In this document: in pieces, positions 1 through 8,381 of the stretch
How positions within the stretch are numbered: the first letter of the stretch is position 1
Layout of the letters: each line of letters begins with the position of its first letter
Source of the DNA: Ramlibacter pinisoli
Lineage (GTDB): Bacteria; Pseudomonadota; Gammaproteobacteria; Burkholderiales; Burkholderiaceae_C
Reading direction: 5' to 3'
NCBI RefSeq assembly: GCF_009758015.1
Contig: NZ_WSEL01000003.1
Coordinates: forward strand, 2,232,001-2,296,000
DNA length: 64,000 nucleotides
Notes under the pieces: model-generated
The model's input: the letters and a program-made list of their open reading frames with translations, nothing else
Database searches by the model: none
What the model was told of the DNA's origin: nothing
Position numbers and translations under genes: made by a program

Positions 1-443
1 GGCATCCGGCTGCGGTCGGTCATCAGCACGAAGGTCTTGATGGTCGAGACCCGGCCGGCGACGGCTTCCACCAGCGGCAGGAAGCTCAGGTCGAAGAACA
101 GCACCTGGTCCTCGGCGTGGTCGGCGATCCACACCACCTGGTCGGGGTGCAGGCGCGGATTCAGCGTGTGCAGCACGGCGCCCGAGCCGGAGACGGCGTA
201 GTACAGCTCCATGTGGCGGTAGCCGTTCCAGGCCAGCGTGGCCACGCGGTTGCCGAAGCGCACGCCCAGGCTGGCCAGGGCGTTGGCCATGCGGCGCGAG
301 CGCTGCGCCAGTTCGCGGTAGGTGCAGCGGTGGATGTCGCCTTCGACGCGGCGCGACACCACTTCCTGGTCGCCGTGGTGGCGTTCGGCGTGGGTCAGGA
401 GGGACGAGATCAGCAGCGGCTGCTGCATCATGGAAGCGTTCAT
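1..443 (-). CDS. acyl-CoA synthetase (AMP-binding), N-terminal 147 residues only
   Basis: This is the start of an AMP-forming acyl-CoA ligase; the gene runs off the left edge, so the ATP-binding and catalytic motifs are not visible. The visible part (MNASMMQQPLLISSLL, then HAERHHGDQEVVSRR and TYRELAQRSRRMANAL) has the layout of the medium/long-chain and 3-(methylthio)propionyl-CoA ligase (DmdB-like) family. I chose the ATG at 441-443, which has a GGAG-type ribosome site just upstream. It is the last visible gene of the minus-strand catabolic block, 16 bases after the MFS carrier, so it probably activates the imported acid or a pathway intermediate as a CoA thioester. The substrate cannot be told. 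Confidence 0.85.
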   Translation of the reverse strand, partial: MNASMMQQPLLISSLLTHAERHHGDQEVVSRRVEGDIHRCTYRELAQRSRRMANALASLGVRFGNRVATLAWNGYRHMELYYAVSGSGAVLHTLNPRLHPDQVVWIADHAEDQVLFFDLSFLPLVEAVAGRVSTIKTFVLMTDRSRM

Positions 444-459
444 GGTGGACTCCGGGAGA

Positions 460-1773
460 TCAGGGGCGGGCGGCACGGGCCGCGTCGGCTTCATAGGTGC
501 GGCCGGCACGCAGGAACGCGGCCGCGGCGAGGATGGAGAACAGCGGCATGGCCGCGAGCGCCAGGGGCAGGCCCCAGACGTCCGATAGCGCGCCGGCGAT
601 CAGCGGTCCGACCGCCAGACCGAACAGGTTCTGGAACAGCGCCAGCACGGACGAGCCGGTGGCGCGCACGCCGGGGTGGATGACGTCGATGACCACGGCC
701 GAGACCGGGCCGACCGAGCAGGTCATGACGAAGCCGCCGGCGGCGATCAGGCCGAACTGCATCGACGGCGTCAGCGCCCAGCCGACCAGCGGCAGCCCGA
801 AGGCCAGCGCCAGCACCGCCAGCGACAGCAGGCACAGCGCGGCCAGCGCCACCAGCTTGTTGCGCGGACGGCGCAGGCCGGCGCGGTCGACCAGGGCGCC
901 CCAGGCGATCGAGCCGATCGCACCGCACAGCACCACGAGGGCGGCGCGCACGCCGGCCTGGTCGGGTGCGACGCCGTGCACGCGGTTCAGGAAGCTGGGC
1001 AGCCAGGACCAGACGGACGACACCACCACCAGCTGGGCCGCGGCACCCAGGCACACGAACAGGAGCGTGGGCGAGCGGCCGAGGGCGCCGGCGACGTGGC
1101 GCAGCACGCCGCCCGGGCTGGAGGTGGCGCGGTCCAGGGAGGCCGTGAGGGCCACGGTGCGGTAGTCGCGCACCTTGATGTAGGCCAGCGCCAGCACCAG
1201 CCCCGGGATGCCGACCACGCCGAAGGCGGCCTGCCAGCCCCAGCGGGCGGCGATCAGGCCGCCGAGCATGACGCCCAGGACCGAACCGAACGAGGCTGCG
1301 GCGAAAAAGCCGGCCAGCAGCGCGCCGCGCATGCGGGCGGGGAAGTGGCTGGAGATCAGCGCCGCCCCGACCGAGCCGTAGCCGGCCTCGCCCAGCCCGA
1401 CGGCGGCGCGCGCCGCCAGCAGCTGGCCGTAGCCGCGCGTGAACATGCACGAGATCGTCGCCACGCTCCACACCGTGGCCATGGTGACGATGCTGCGCAC
1501 GCGGCTGCCGCGGTCGGCGATCAGCGCGATCGGCAGCGCGCCGACCGCGACGGTGATCGAGACCACCGAGACCAGCGCGCCCAGCTGGGTGTCGGTCAGG
1601 CCCCAGGCCTGCTTCAGGTGCGGGAACAGCGAGACGATCACCTGGCGGTCGATGTAGTCGACCACCATCAGGCCCATCGTCATCGCGTAGGCGAACCAGG
1701 CCGCTCCCCGGGTGAACAGGTAGCTGTCCGCGGCCACCGGGCGGGCCGTGTCGGCAGTCAGGTCGACGCTCAT
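460..1773 (-). CDS. MFS transporter, spinster/ACS-like
   Basis: This 437-residue protein has about 12 hydrophobic segments and fits a major facilitator carrier. The first segment carries DYIDRQ (residues 39-44) and the loop after segment 2 carries ADRGSRVR, an MFS signature; the residues around segment 1 resemble spinster-like and organic-anion carriers. The open frame extends far upstream but the extra part is a shadow of the oxidoreductase gene, so I use the ATG at 1771-1773, whose first bases overlap the oxidoreductase stop (ATGA). It should import the substrate degraded by the surrounding enzymes; a small carboxylate is a guess from family and context. Confidence 0.85.
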   Translation of the reverse strand: MSVDLTADTARPVAADSYLFTRGAAWFAYAMTMGLMVVDYIDRQVIVSLFPHLKQAWGLTDTQLGALVSVVSITVAVGALPIALIADRGSRVRSIVTMATVWSVATISCMFTRGYGQLLAARAAVGLGEAGYGSVGAALISSHFPARMRGALLAGFFAAASFGSVLGVMLGGLIAARWGWQAAFGVVGIPGLVLALAYIKVRDYRTVALTASLDRATSSPGGVLRHVAGALGRSPTLLFVCLGAAAQLVVVSSVWSWLPSFLNRVHGVAPDQAGVRAALVVLCGAIGSIAWGALVDRAGLRRPRNKLVALAALCLLSLAVLALAFGLPLVGWALTPSMQFGLIAAGGFVMTCSVGPVSAVVIDVIHPGVRATGSSVLALFQNLFGLAVGPLIAGALSDVWGLPLALAAMPLFSILAAAAFLRAGRTYEADAARAARP

Positions 1774-2741
1774 GGCAGCAGCACCGTGGCGCCGGTGGTG
1801 CGGCGCGATTCGATGGCGCGGTGCGCCTCGGCGGCGTCGGCCAGCGGATAGGTGCGGCTGGGCTCGCTGCGGATCTTGCCCGCGGCGACCAGGTCGAACA
1901 GTTCCTTGGCCATCGCCAGCATGTGCGGGCGCGGGGTCGCGTAGTGCACCATGGCCGGCCGCGTGACGTACAGCGATCCCTTGACGGCCAGCTGCATGGT
2001 GTCGATCACCACCGGGCCGGAGCTGGTGCCGTTGCTCACCAGCGTGCCGCGCGGCTGCAGGCTGTCGAGCGAGGCGGCCAGCGTGTCCTTGCCGACCGAG
2101 TCGTAGACCACCGGCACGCCCTTGCCGTCGGTGAGTTCGCGCACCCGCTTGGCGATGTCCTCGCGCGTGGTGACGATCACCTCGGCGCAGCCGTTGGCCC
2201 GCGCGACTGCGGCCTTCTCGTCGCTGCTGACGGTGCCGATCATGCGCACGCCCAGCGCCCTGGCCCACTGGCAGGCGATCAGGCCGACGCCGCCGGCGGC
2301 GGCGTGGTACAGGATGGTCTCGCCGCCCTTGAGCGGGAAGACCTGGCGGAACAGGTACTGCGCCGTCATGCCCTTCATCATCAGCGTCGAGGCGGTGGCG
2401 TCGCTGACCGCGTCGGGCAGCGGGATCAGCACGGCAGCCGGCATCACGCGCACATCGGCATACGCGCCCTGCGGACCGAGCAGGTAGCCCACGCGGTCGC
2501 CCGGCTTCACTTCGGTGACGCCGGGTCCGACCGCCTCGACCACGCCGACGGCGTCCGAGCCCAGGCCGCTGGGCAGCGGCAGCGGGTACTGGCCGGTGCG
2601 GAAGTAGATGTCGATGAAGTTGACCGCGATGTGGCTGTGGCGCACGCGGGCCTGCCCGGGGCCGGGCTCGCCGACCTCGGCGTCCTCGAGGCGCAGGACT
2701 TCGGGCCCACCGATCTGGTGGATGCGGATGGCTTTTGCCAT
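1770..2741 (-). CDS. NADPH:quinone oxidoreductase, zeta-crystallin type
   Basis: This is a 323-residue member of the zinc-less medium-chain dehydrogenase family (QorA/zeta-crystallin). It has the N-terminal GroES-like fold (MAKAIRIHQIGGPEVL, PSGLGSDAVGVVEAVG) and the NADPH-binding AAAGGVG motif at about residue 149, and length is normal. A clear AAGGAG ribosome site precedes the ATG. Members reduce quinones or the double bond of enones. In this block it sits between the RBBP9-like hydrolase and the carrier. It could act as a pathway reductase on an unsaturated or oxidised intermediate rather than on quinones; the sequence does not decide. Confidence 0.88.
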   Translation of the reverse strand: MAKAIRIHQIGGPEVLRLEDAEVGEPGPGQARVRHSHIAVNFIDIYFRTGQYPLPLPSGLGSDAVGVVEAVGPGVTEVKPGDRVGYLLGPQGAYADVRVMPAAVLIPLPDAVSDATASTLMMKGMTAQYLFRQVFPLKGGETILYHAAAGGVGLIACQWARALGVRMIGTVSSDEKAAVARANGCAEVIVTTREDIAKRVRELTDGKGVPVVYDSVGKDTLAASLDSLQPRGTLVSNGTSSGPVVIDTMQLAVKGSLYVTRPAMVHYATPRPHMLAMAKELFDLVAAGKIRSEPSRTYPLADAAEAHRAIESRRTTGATVLLP

Positions 2742-2767
2742 GGTGTCTGTCTCCTTGTGCGGCAGCG

Positions 2768-3349
2768 TCAGGCGCGCATCGGGGCCGCTGCCGCGAGCTG
2801 CTCGATGTAGTCGTGGGCCGGCGGCCAGGGGCCGAAACCGGACGATGGGTTCAGGTGGCCGACCTCGCCGAGGTCGACCAGCTCGCTGCCCCAGTCCTGC
2901 GCCAGCGCGCTGGCGCAGGCGTACGAGGCGAGCGGGTCGTTGCGGCTGGCGCCGACGATGCTGCGGAACGGCAGCCGCGTGCGCGGCACCGGCAGCCAGC
3001 CGTTGGCGGCCAGCTCCTCGATGGCGGGATAGCCCTCGGGCATCGGGCGCTCGAAGTCCGGCGGCGCGGCCAGCAGGGCGCCGGCCACGGCACGGCGCGT
3101 GCGCTGCGCCCAGTGCACGACCATCAGGCAGCCGGCGCTGTGCGCCACGATCACCAGCGGCCCGCGGATGCTGTTGGCGGCCTGCTCGATCGCCTCGACG
3201 CGCGCGCGGCAGTCCAGGTTGGCGCGCCCCATGGGCGCGATGGTGACCGCCCGCGGCAGGTCGGCCGCGAGCAGCGTCTGCCAGTGCTGCTCGACATGGT
3301 CGCGCAGGCCTGGCACCAGGAGCACCGTGGGTTGGATGGTTGTGTTCAT
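2768..3349 (-). CDS. RBBP9/YdeN-family alpha/beta serine hydrolase
   Basis: A 193-residue hydrolase of the compact RBBP9/YdeN family. The nucleophile elbow is AHSAG with Ser71; Asp138 in RNDP and His165 in GEVGHLNP complete a plausible catalytic triad, and the closing GFGPW motif is typical of the family. Natural substrates of bacterial members are mostly unknown; esterase and thioesterase activities are common. It lies between the BKACE gene (104 bases upstream in transcription) and the oxidoreductase, so it may release a product from an ester or CoA thioester, which is inference. The ribosome site before the ATG is weak. Confidence 0.85.
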   Translation of the reverse strand: MNTTIQPTVLLVPGLRDHVEQHWQTLLAADLPRAVTIAPMGRANLDCRARVEAIEQAANSIRGPLVIVAHSAGCLMVVHWAQRTRRAVAGALLAAPPDFERPMPEGYPAIEELAANGWLPVPRTRLPFRSIVGASRNDPLASYACASALAQDWGSELVDLGEVGHLNPSSGFGPWPPAHDYIEQLAAAAPMRA

Positions 3350-3378
3350 TGCAGGACGTTCCCGTTCCGGTCCGCCAG

Positions 3379-3412
3379 CGCCATGACCGGCGCGCTGGCG
3401 CCGGCCATGGCG
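3379..3412. repeat. strong intergenic hairpin inside the catabolic operon
   Basis: In the 104-base gap between the BKACE and hydrolase genes lies an inverted repeat: CGCCATG (3379-3385), one unpaired position, CCGGCGC (3387-3393), a four-base loop, GCGCCGG (3398-3404), one unpaired position and CATGGCG (3406-3412). No T tract follows on either strand, so it is not a classical terminator. It may set the 3' end or stability of the upstream part of the mRNA, or be a dispersed palindromic repeat. Confidence 0.6.
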
Positions 3413-3452
3413 AGGAAGGTGTTAGGACGGGTGGTCGGTTCGGCGCGCGTCG

Positions 3453-4511
3453 TCAGGCGGCCTTGCGCAGGAAGCCCTGCTGGCGGCCCTTGGCGTTGGG
3501 CGCGAAGCCGTTGGCGGCCAGGGTCTCTTCGACGGTGTCGTAGAAGACGCCGATCTTGCAGATCTGGCGCGCTTCCTTGCCGGTCGCGACCTCGCGGCCG
3601 AACTCGCGCGAGATGCGCACCAGCTGCTCGATCTGCTTGACGGTGGACATCTTCTCGGTGCGCGACTGGTTCCAGAGGTTGTCCTCGATGCCGCAGCGCA
3701 CGTGCAGGCCCATGGCCAGGCCCATCATGTTGATCGGCAGCACGTTGCGCATGCTGCTCTCCACCGTCAGCATGGTGCCGTCGGGGATGGCACGCAGGAA
3801 GTTCGCCAGGCTGTAGACCGTCGGCTGGTCCATGCCGCCGCCGATGGCGACCCAGTTGCACACCAGCGGGCCCTTGTAGATGCCGCGGCGGATCAGGCGC
3901 TCGACGGTCTCGAAGCTGTTGATGTTGTAGAACTGGAAGGCGCTCTGGATCTTCGCCTTGTTGAGGCGGCGGATGTGCTCCTCGAAGAAGCTCGGCGTCG
4001 AGGGCACGACCATGTTCGAGTAGGCGCGGAAGCCATCGGGCTCGGCCAGCGAGGTGCCGGCGATGTCCTCGACGTCCATCTGCTCGACGACGTTCATCTG
4101 CGAGGTGTTCACCGTGACCGTCACCTGGTCCGGCTGCGGCTCCAGCTCGGCCAGCATGTGGCGCGTGTCGTCCGACAGCCACTTGGCGGCGGCGCCGTCG
4201 GACTCGGGTGCGAAGGAGATCGACCCGCCGACCTGGATGATCATGTCGGGGACCGCCTTGCGCACGCCGGCGATCAGCTCGTTGAACTTGGACAGGCGCT
4301 TGGAGCCCTTGCCGTCCAGCTCGCGCACGTGCAGGTGCAGCACGGTGGCGCCGGCGTTGTAGCAGTCCACCGCCTTCTGGATCTGGGCCTCCATCGACAC
4401 CGGGATGTCCTCCGGGAAGTCGGAAGGAATCCATTCGGGGCCGTAGGGCGCGGCGGTGATGACCAGCTTGTCCTGGTTCTCGGGGAAGAGCGAGCCGTCG
4501 AGGAAGTTCAT
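3453..4511 (-). CDS. BKACE-family beta-keto acid cleavage enzyme (DUF849)
   Basis: A 352-residue enzyme of the BKACE family (3-keto-5-aminohexanoate cleavage enzyme Kce and relatives). These zinc TIM-barrel enzymes react a beta-keto acid with acetyl-CoA to give acetoacetate and a new CoA thioester. The zinc-binding pair is visible as LHLHVR (His59, His61) after the APYGPEW segment near residue 21. Length fits, although many members are nearer 300 residues. The family covers many substrates, including 3-dehydrocarnitine; specificity cannot be read from the sequence here. It lies 37 bases downstream of the TauD-type dioxygenase, which could make the hydroxy precursor of the keto acid. Confidence 0.9.
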   Translation of the reverse strand: MNFLDGSLFPENQDKLVITAAPYGPEWIPSDFPEDIPVSMEAQIQKAVDCYNAGATVLHLHVRELDGKGSKRLSKFNELIAGVRKAVPDMIIQVGGSISFAPESDGAAAKWLSDDTRHMLAELEPQPDQVTVTVNTSQMNVVEQMDVEDIAGTSLAEPDGFRAYSNMVVPSTPSFFEEHIRRLNKAKIQSAFQFYNINSFETVERLIRRGIYKGPLVCNWVAIGGGMDQPTVYSLANFLRAIPDGTMLTVESSMRNVLPINMMGLAMGLHVRCGIEDNLWNQSRTEKMSTVKQIEQLVRISREFGREVATGKEARQICKIGVFYDTVEETLAANGFAPNAKGRQQGFLRKAA

Positions 4512-4548
4512 GGCGTGTCCTTGCGATGTGTGACGAGATAGAAGCGGA

Positions 4549-5469
4549 TCAGAAGGTGGCGTCGCCGATGATTCCGGCGCGTTCCATCTTGCGGTGGCAG
4601 GGCGGGTAGTCCATGACGGCGTAGTGCTGCGTGGACCGGTTGTCCCACATGGCCATGGAGTTGGGCTTCCAGCGGAAGCGCACCTGGTACTCGGGGATGA
4701 AGGCCTGGCTCACCAGGTAGCGCAGCAGGTCGCTGCCGCCGTGCGAGTAGTCCTGGCCGACGCGCACGTTGGCGGTGGTGTGGAAGTTGGTGAAGTGCGT
4801 GGTGAACGCATTCACGAACAGGATCTTCTCGCCGGTCTCGGGGTGCGTGCGCACCACCGGGTGCTCGGCATCCGGGAACTGGGCGTGCAGCGCCAGGCGC
4901 TTGTCGGCCGGCATGGCGGCGCCGAAGCTGGCCTCGATGCTGTGGCGGGCGCGCAGGCCCTCGATCTGCTGCTTCACGGTCTCGGGCAGCTTCTCGTAGG
5001 CCAGCACCATGTTGGCCCACATCGTGTCGCCGCCCACCGGCGGGCACTCGACGCAGCGCAGCACGCAGCCGAACGGCGGCTTGTCGCGCCATGTGGCATC
5101 GGTGTGCCAGGCGTTCTCGTAGCGGTCGTTGGGCTGGTCGGGCGACTTGTAGATGCGCACCAGGCCGGGGTTCTCCGGATCGCTGCCGGCCACCGGGTGG
5201 TCCTCCAGCTCGCCGAAGTGGCGGGCGAAGGCGACATGCTCGGCGCGGGTGATGTCCTGGTCGCGGAAGAACAGGACCTTGTGCTTGAGCAGGAGGGCCC
5301 GGATCTCGGCCACCAGCGCCGGGTCGCGCGAGGCGACGCCCAGGTTGATGTTGCTGAGCTCGGCGCCGATGGCGCAGGTCAGCGGTTCGACGCGGATGGA
5401 GCGCGACAGTGTGCCCGTGGGAAGCACCGCAGGAGCGGCGGGGCGGGTGGTCTCGGACGTGGTGAGCAT
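4549..5469 (-). CDS. TauD/TfdA-family Fe(II)/2-oxoglutarate dioxygenase
   Basis: A 306-residue non-haem iron dioxygenase of the TauD/TfdA family. The iron triad is visible: WHTDATW gives His122 and Asp124, and TQHYAVMDY gives His282. Arg293 and Arg297 lie 11 and 15 residues beyond the last histidine, the spacing used in TauD to hold 2-oxoglutarate and substrate. It would hydroxylate an aliphatic substrate using oxygen and 2-oxoglutarate. Known relatives act on taurine, 2,4-D and, in a related branch, gamma-butyrobetaine; the N-terminal domain of true butyrobetaine hydroxylases is absent. The start has a good AAGGAG ribosome site. It is the first structural gene after the regulator. Confidence 0.9.
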   Translation of the reverse strand: MLTTSETTRPAAPAVLPTGTLSRSIRVEPLTCAIGAELSNINLGVASRDPALVAEIRALLLKHKVLFFRDQDITRAEHVAFARHFGELEDHPVAGSDPENPGLVRIYKSPDQPNDRYENAWHTDATWRDKPPFGCVLRCVECPPVGGDTMWANMVLAYEKLPETVKQQIEGLRARHSIEASFGAAMPADKRLALHAQFPDAEHPVVRTHPETGEKILFVNAFTTHFTNFHTTANVRVGQDYSHGGSDLLRYLVSQAFIPEYQVRFRWKPNSMAMWDNRSTQHYAVMDYPPCHRKMERAGIIGDATF

Positions 5470-5500
5470 GGCATCTCCTTGGATGCATGAAGACTAAGGA

Positions 5501-5538
5501 CCGGGAGGTCCCGGGCGCCCCCCATCGCAGAGGGGGGC
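5501..5538. other. two GC hairpins between regulator and dioxygenase genes
   Basis: The 76-base gap between the regulator stop (5546) and the dioxygenase start holds CCGGG-AGGT-CCCGG (5501-5514) and GCCCCCC (5517-5523) paired with GGGGGGC (5532-5538) around an 8-base loop. Neither is followed by a T run on the minus strand. They may reduce read-through from the regulator gene or protect transcript ends. Confidence 0.45.
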
Positions 5539-5545
5539 AGCCCCC

Positions 5546-8215
5546 TCAGACGGTGGGGGCGTCGGCCAGCAGACCCAGGATGCGGGCCCGCGAGACCACC
5601 TGTTTTCGCGTGCCCGCGTCGAGCTTGGCGAACAGGTTCTTCATGTGCCACTTGATGGTCTCTTCGCCCACCTGCATGGCCAGCCCGATCTCCTTGTTGG
5701 ACAGGCTGCGTGCCAGCAACTCCAGCACCTCACGCTCCTTGGGCGTCAGTGCCATGCTGGGCAGGGCGCGTGGCTGCGCCCGGGTTGCCGGTGCGACCGG
5801 CGCGGTCTCTGAGGTGGCGGCGACCGGCCGCGCCGCCACGGCGGCGGCCGAATCGCTCAGCCACTTGGCCAGCCCCGGATGGGCATCGGCGAACACGCGC
5901 TGCAGCCCGCTGGCCCGGGCCAGCCCCAGCGTCTCCTGCAGCAGCGGCTGGGCCTTCTCGCCGCAGCGGTCCAGCGCCCAGGCGCGCAGCGCCAGGGCCT
6001 CGATGCGGACCCGGCCCTGGCGCGTCTTGAGCGCCACGGCTTCCACCTCGGCCAGGCATTGGACGGCCGCGCGCCAGTCCTGCGCCGCGATGGCGGCGTA
6101 GCCGCGCGCCAGCAGGCGCAGCGGCTGGACACTGCGCTGCCACAGCTGGCCGGTGGGCATGTCGGGCTGCGCCAGCAGCTCGTCCATCTGCCGGCACAGG
6201 TCGCGGCAGGTCTCGGTGCGGAAGCGCCGCGCATGCAGCCGCACCTGGTCGGCCAGGCTGGCCACGCGCAGGCGCGGCAGCTTGCGGGCAATGCCCACCG
6301 CGTCCATGGCGCCCAGCAGGTCGAGCGCGCGGCTCTCGCTGTCGGCCGCGATGGCGATGCGCGCCATGGTGCGGTAGCCCAGCAGCGCACTCTCGGGCAG
6401 GGAACTGCGCTCCAGCACGTCGAGCCGGTTGGCCAGCAGCGCCGCCGCTTCCTCCGGCTGGTCGCGTTCCCAGACGGCGGCCGCGAGCAGCGAGGCGAAC
6501 ATGGAGGCGAAGCTGCTGCGCCGCCCCAGGTCGGCTTCCGCCGCCGCCAGGCTCGGCCGCAGGAGCTGCTCGGCCAGCAGCACCTGGCCTTCCCAGAGAT
6601 AGGTCAGGCCGATGATGAAGTCGCCCCAACGCGACAGGTAGGCGGGCCGGTCCCCGGGGGCCAGCGGTGCCTGCTGCTGGCGCAGCCGGGCCAGCGCCGG
6701 TTCGCCATCCAGCAGGGCCCGGAAGGCGGTGCGGTTGGCGTGCACCTGCAGCAGCAGCGGATCGTGCAACGGCGGTGCCGCGGCCCAGGGATCGTGCAGC
6801 TCGGCGAAGCGATCCGGGTCGTCGGCGAACACGGCAGCGCCGCCCAGGATCAGCGCGCACTCGCAGCGCAGCGAATCGTCCACGCTCGGCTGGGCGAGGA
6901 TGCGCGTGACCAGCCGCTGCGCCTCGTCGTGGCGCTCGCTGAGGGCGAGCGACCAGGCGGCGGCCAGCAGCAGCCGCGGCCGCCGATCCAGCTCCTGGGC
7001 CGGCAATCGGTCCAGCCACTCCAGCACGGCGCCCTGGCGGCCGCGCGTCATGAGCATCTCGTACAGGCTGCGCTCGGCCAGCGCATAGGCCTTCTGCTGC
7101 TGGCCGGCGGCCAGTGCATGGCCGGCCGCCGCGTCCAGCAGGCCGTGCTCGGCCATCCAGTCGGCTGCGCGCGCGTGCAGGGCCTGCTGTTCGTCCTCGG
7201 GCAAGGCGGCCAGCCGCTCGCGCAGGGCCTCGCAGGCCAGCGCATGCAGCCGCAGCCACTCGGAGTGCTCGGCGGCGACGAACACCGGGGTATCGCGCAC
7301 CAAGCGCTGCAGCCGCTGCGCCGCGTCGCTGCCGGGCAGCAGCGCGGCGCACAGGGCGGGATGCAGGGGCTCGGCCACCGAGATGCGGGTGAGGAAGTCC
7401 AGGTCGGCCGGCGCCAGGTTGCCCAGCAGGAAGTCGAGCAGCTGGGTGCGCAACGCCGCGCCCTGCAGCGCCAGCCGCGGCAGCTCGCGCGCACCGGTGC
7501 TGGCACTGACCGAGAGCGCCAGCTGCACGCCCAGCGGCCAGCCGTCGGCCAGTTCGTGCAACCGGGCGACGGCGTCGCGGTCGATCGCCTCGCCGAAGCG
7601 GTTGCGCGCCAGATGGATGGCCTCGTCGAGCGAAAAGCGCAGCTGCGCCGTCCCGACCTGGAGACAGTCGCCATAGGCCACCAGGTCGTCGAGGCCGAGG
7701 TGGCAGTCGGTGCGGGCCGCGACGATGCAGCGCAGGTTGGGCGGCGCGTTGCGCAGCAGGTAGGCCAGCGCCTCGCGCGAGGCAGCCGACAGCCGGTCGG
7801 CCTCGTCGACGATCAGCACCAGCTGGAGCGCGCTCTGCGCCACCTCGGCCAGCCAGCCGGTCACACCCTCCAGCCCCATCGCGCCGTCGCCCTGCAGCAG
7901 CGCGTGGCCGAAGGTGGGGCGGCCGGCGCCGACCCGCACCGCCAGGGCCAGCGCCTGGACCAGGCGCGCCGGTTCGTCCTGCGGCTGCGCCAGCAGCCAG
8001 GCGACGGCCGCGCCCTGCGCCAGGTGGTCGCGCCGCCACTGCGCCAGCAGCAGCGTCTTGCCGAAGCCGGCCGCCGCCTGCACCAGCACGACGGCGTGCG
8101 CGGGCGGCACCGTCGCGCCCGCCACCGCCTCGCGCACGAGGGCGTCGCGCGGGACACGCGGCGGCGTGACCTTCAGCAGCAGGTCGCTGGTGACGGCGGG
8201 ATGGACGGTGGACAC
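5546..8215 (-). CDS. MalT-type LuxR-family ATP-binding transcriptional activator
   Basis: A large one-component regulator of about 889 residues of the MalT/LAL class. It has an N-terminal STAND ATPase with Walker A AAAGFGKT (near residues 47-54), a Walker B-like LVLIVDEADR, a long helical TPR-like middle, and a C-terminal LuxR helix-turn-helix (LTPKEREVLELLARSLSNKEI, then GEETIKWHMKNLFAKL). The frame stays open to 8329, with ATGs at 8267-8269 and 8327-8329. I favour the GTG at 8213-8215 because MSTVHPAVTSDLLLKVTPPR matches how family members begin, but no clear ribosome site decides this. Its position makes it the likely inducer-responsive activator of the dioxygenase-to-ligase block. Confidence 0.85.
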   Translation of the reverse strand: MSTVHPAVTSDLLLKVTPPRVPRDALVREAVAGATVPPAHAVVLVQAAAGFGKTLLLAQWRRDHLAQGAAVAWLLAQPQDEPARLVQALALAVRVGAGRPTFGHALLQGDGAMGLEGVTGWLAEVAQSALQLVLIVDEADRLSAASREALAYLLRNAPPNLRCIVAARTDCHLGLDDLVAYGDCLQVGTAQLRFSLDEAIHLARNRFGEAIDRDAVARLHELADGWPLGVQLALSVSASTGARELPRLALQGAALRTQLLDFLLGNLAPADLDFLTRISVAEPLHPALCAALLPGSDAAQRLQRLVRDTPVFVAAEHSEWLRLHALACEALRERLAALPEDEQQALHARAADWMAEHGLLDAAAGHALAAGQQQKAYALAERSLYEMLMTRGRQGAVLEWLDRLPAQELDRRPRLLLAAAWSLALSERHDEAQRLVTRILAQPSVDDSLRCECALILGGAAVFADDPDRFAELHDPWAAAPPLHDPLLLQVHANRTAFRALLDGEPALARLRQQQAPLAPGDRPAYLSRWGDFIIGLTYLWEGQVLLAEQLLRPSLAAAEADLGRRSSFASMFASLLAAAVWERDQPEEAAALLANRLDVLERSSLPESALLGYRTMARIAIAADSESRALDLLGAMDAVGIARKLPRLRVASLADQVRLHARRFRTETCRDLCRQMDELLAQPDMPTGQLWQRSVQPLRLLARGYAAIAAQDWRAAVQCLAEVEAVALKTRQGRVRIEALALRAWALDRCGEKAQPLLQETLGLARASGLQRVFADAHPGLAKWLSDSAAAVAARPVAATSETAPVAPATRAQPRALPSMALTPKEREVLELLARSLSNKEIGLAMQVGEETIKWHMKNLFAKLDAGTRKQVVSRARILGLLADAPTV

Positions 8216-8381
8216 GGCGGGACGGCGAGACTGGCGTGCATGGTACGCCGGGCTGGACCATCGGCCCATCCGCACGTCGCCTGCCCAGCGCGGCCGTGGC
8301 CACGGTGGCGCTGCCGCCGGTCGGGCCACCCTCCCCTGTTCGGACTAGTCAGTCCTCGACGGCCCGGCTGGCTGCCTCAGC
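8216..8381. promoter_or_regulatory. divergent intergenic region with two palindromes
   Basis: This 166-base region separates the MalT-type regulator (minus) from the ATP-grasp gene (plus). It contains a perfect 12-base palindrome CCGTGGCCACGG (8294-8305) and the inverted repeat GGACT-AGTC-AGTCC (8342-8355). Either could be an operator; no confident -35/-10 pair is visible. If the regulator actually starts at 8269 or 8329, the first palindrome falls in or next to its coding region. Confidence 0.35.

Noticed and set aside
8272..8329. Longer regulator start at the ATG 8327-8329
   Set aside because: The extra N-terminal residues (PAAAPPWPRPRW-type) are low-complexity and would overlap the divergent control region; the GTG at 8213-8215 fits family starts better, though not proven.
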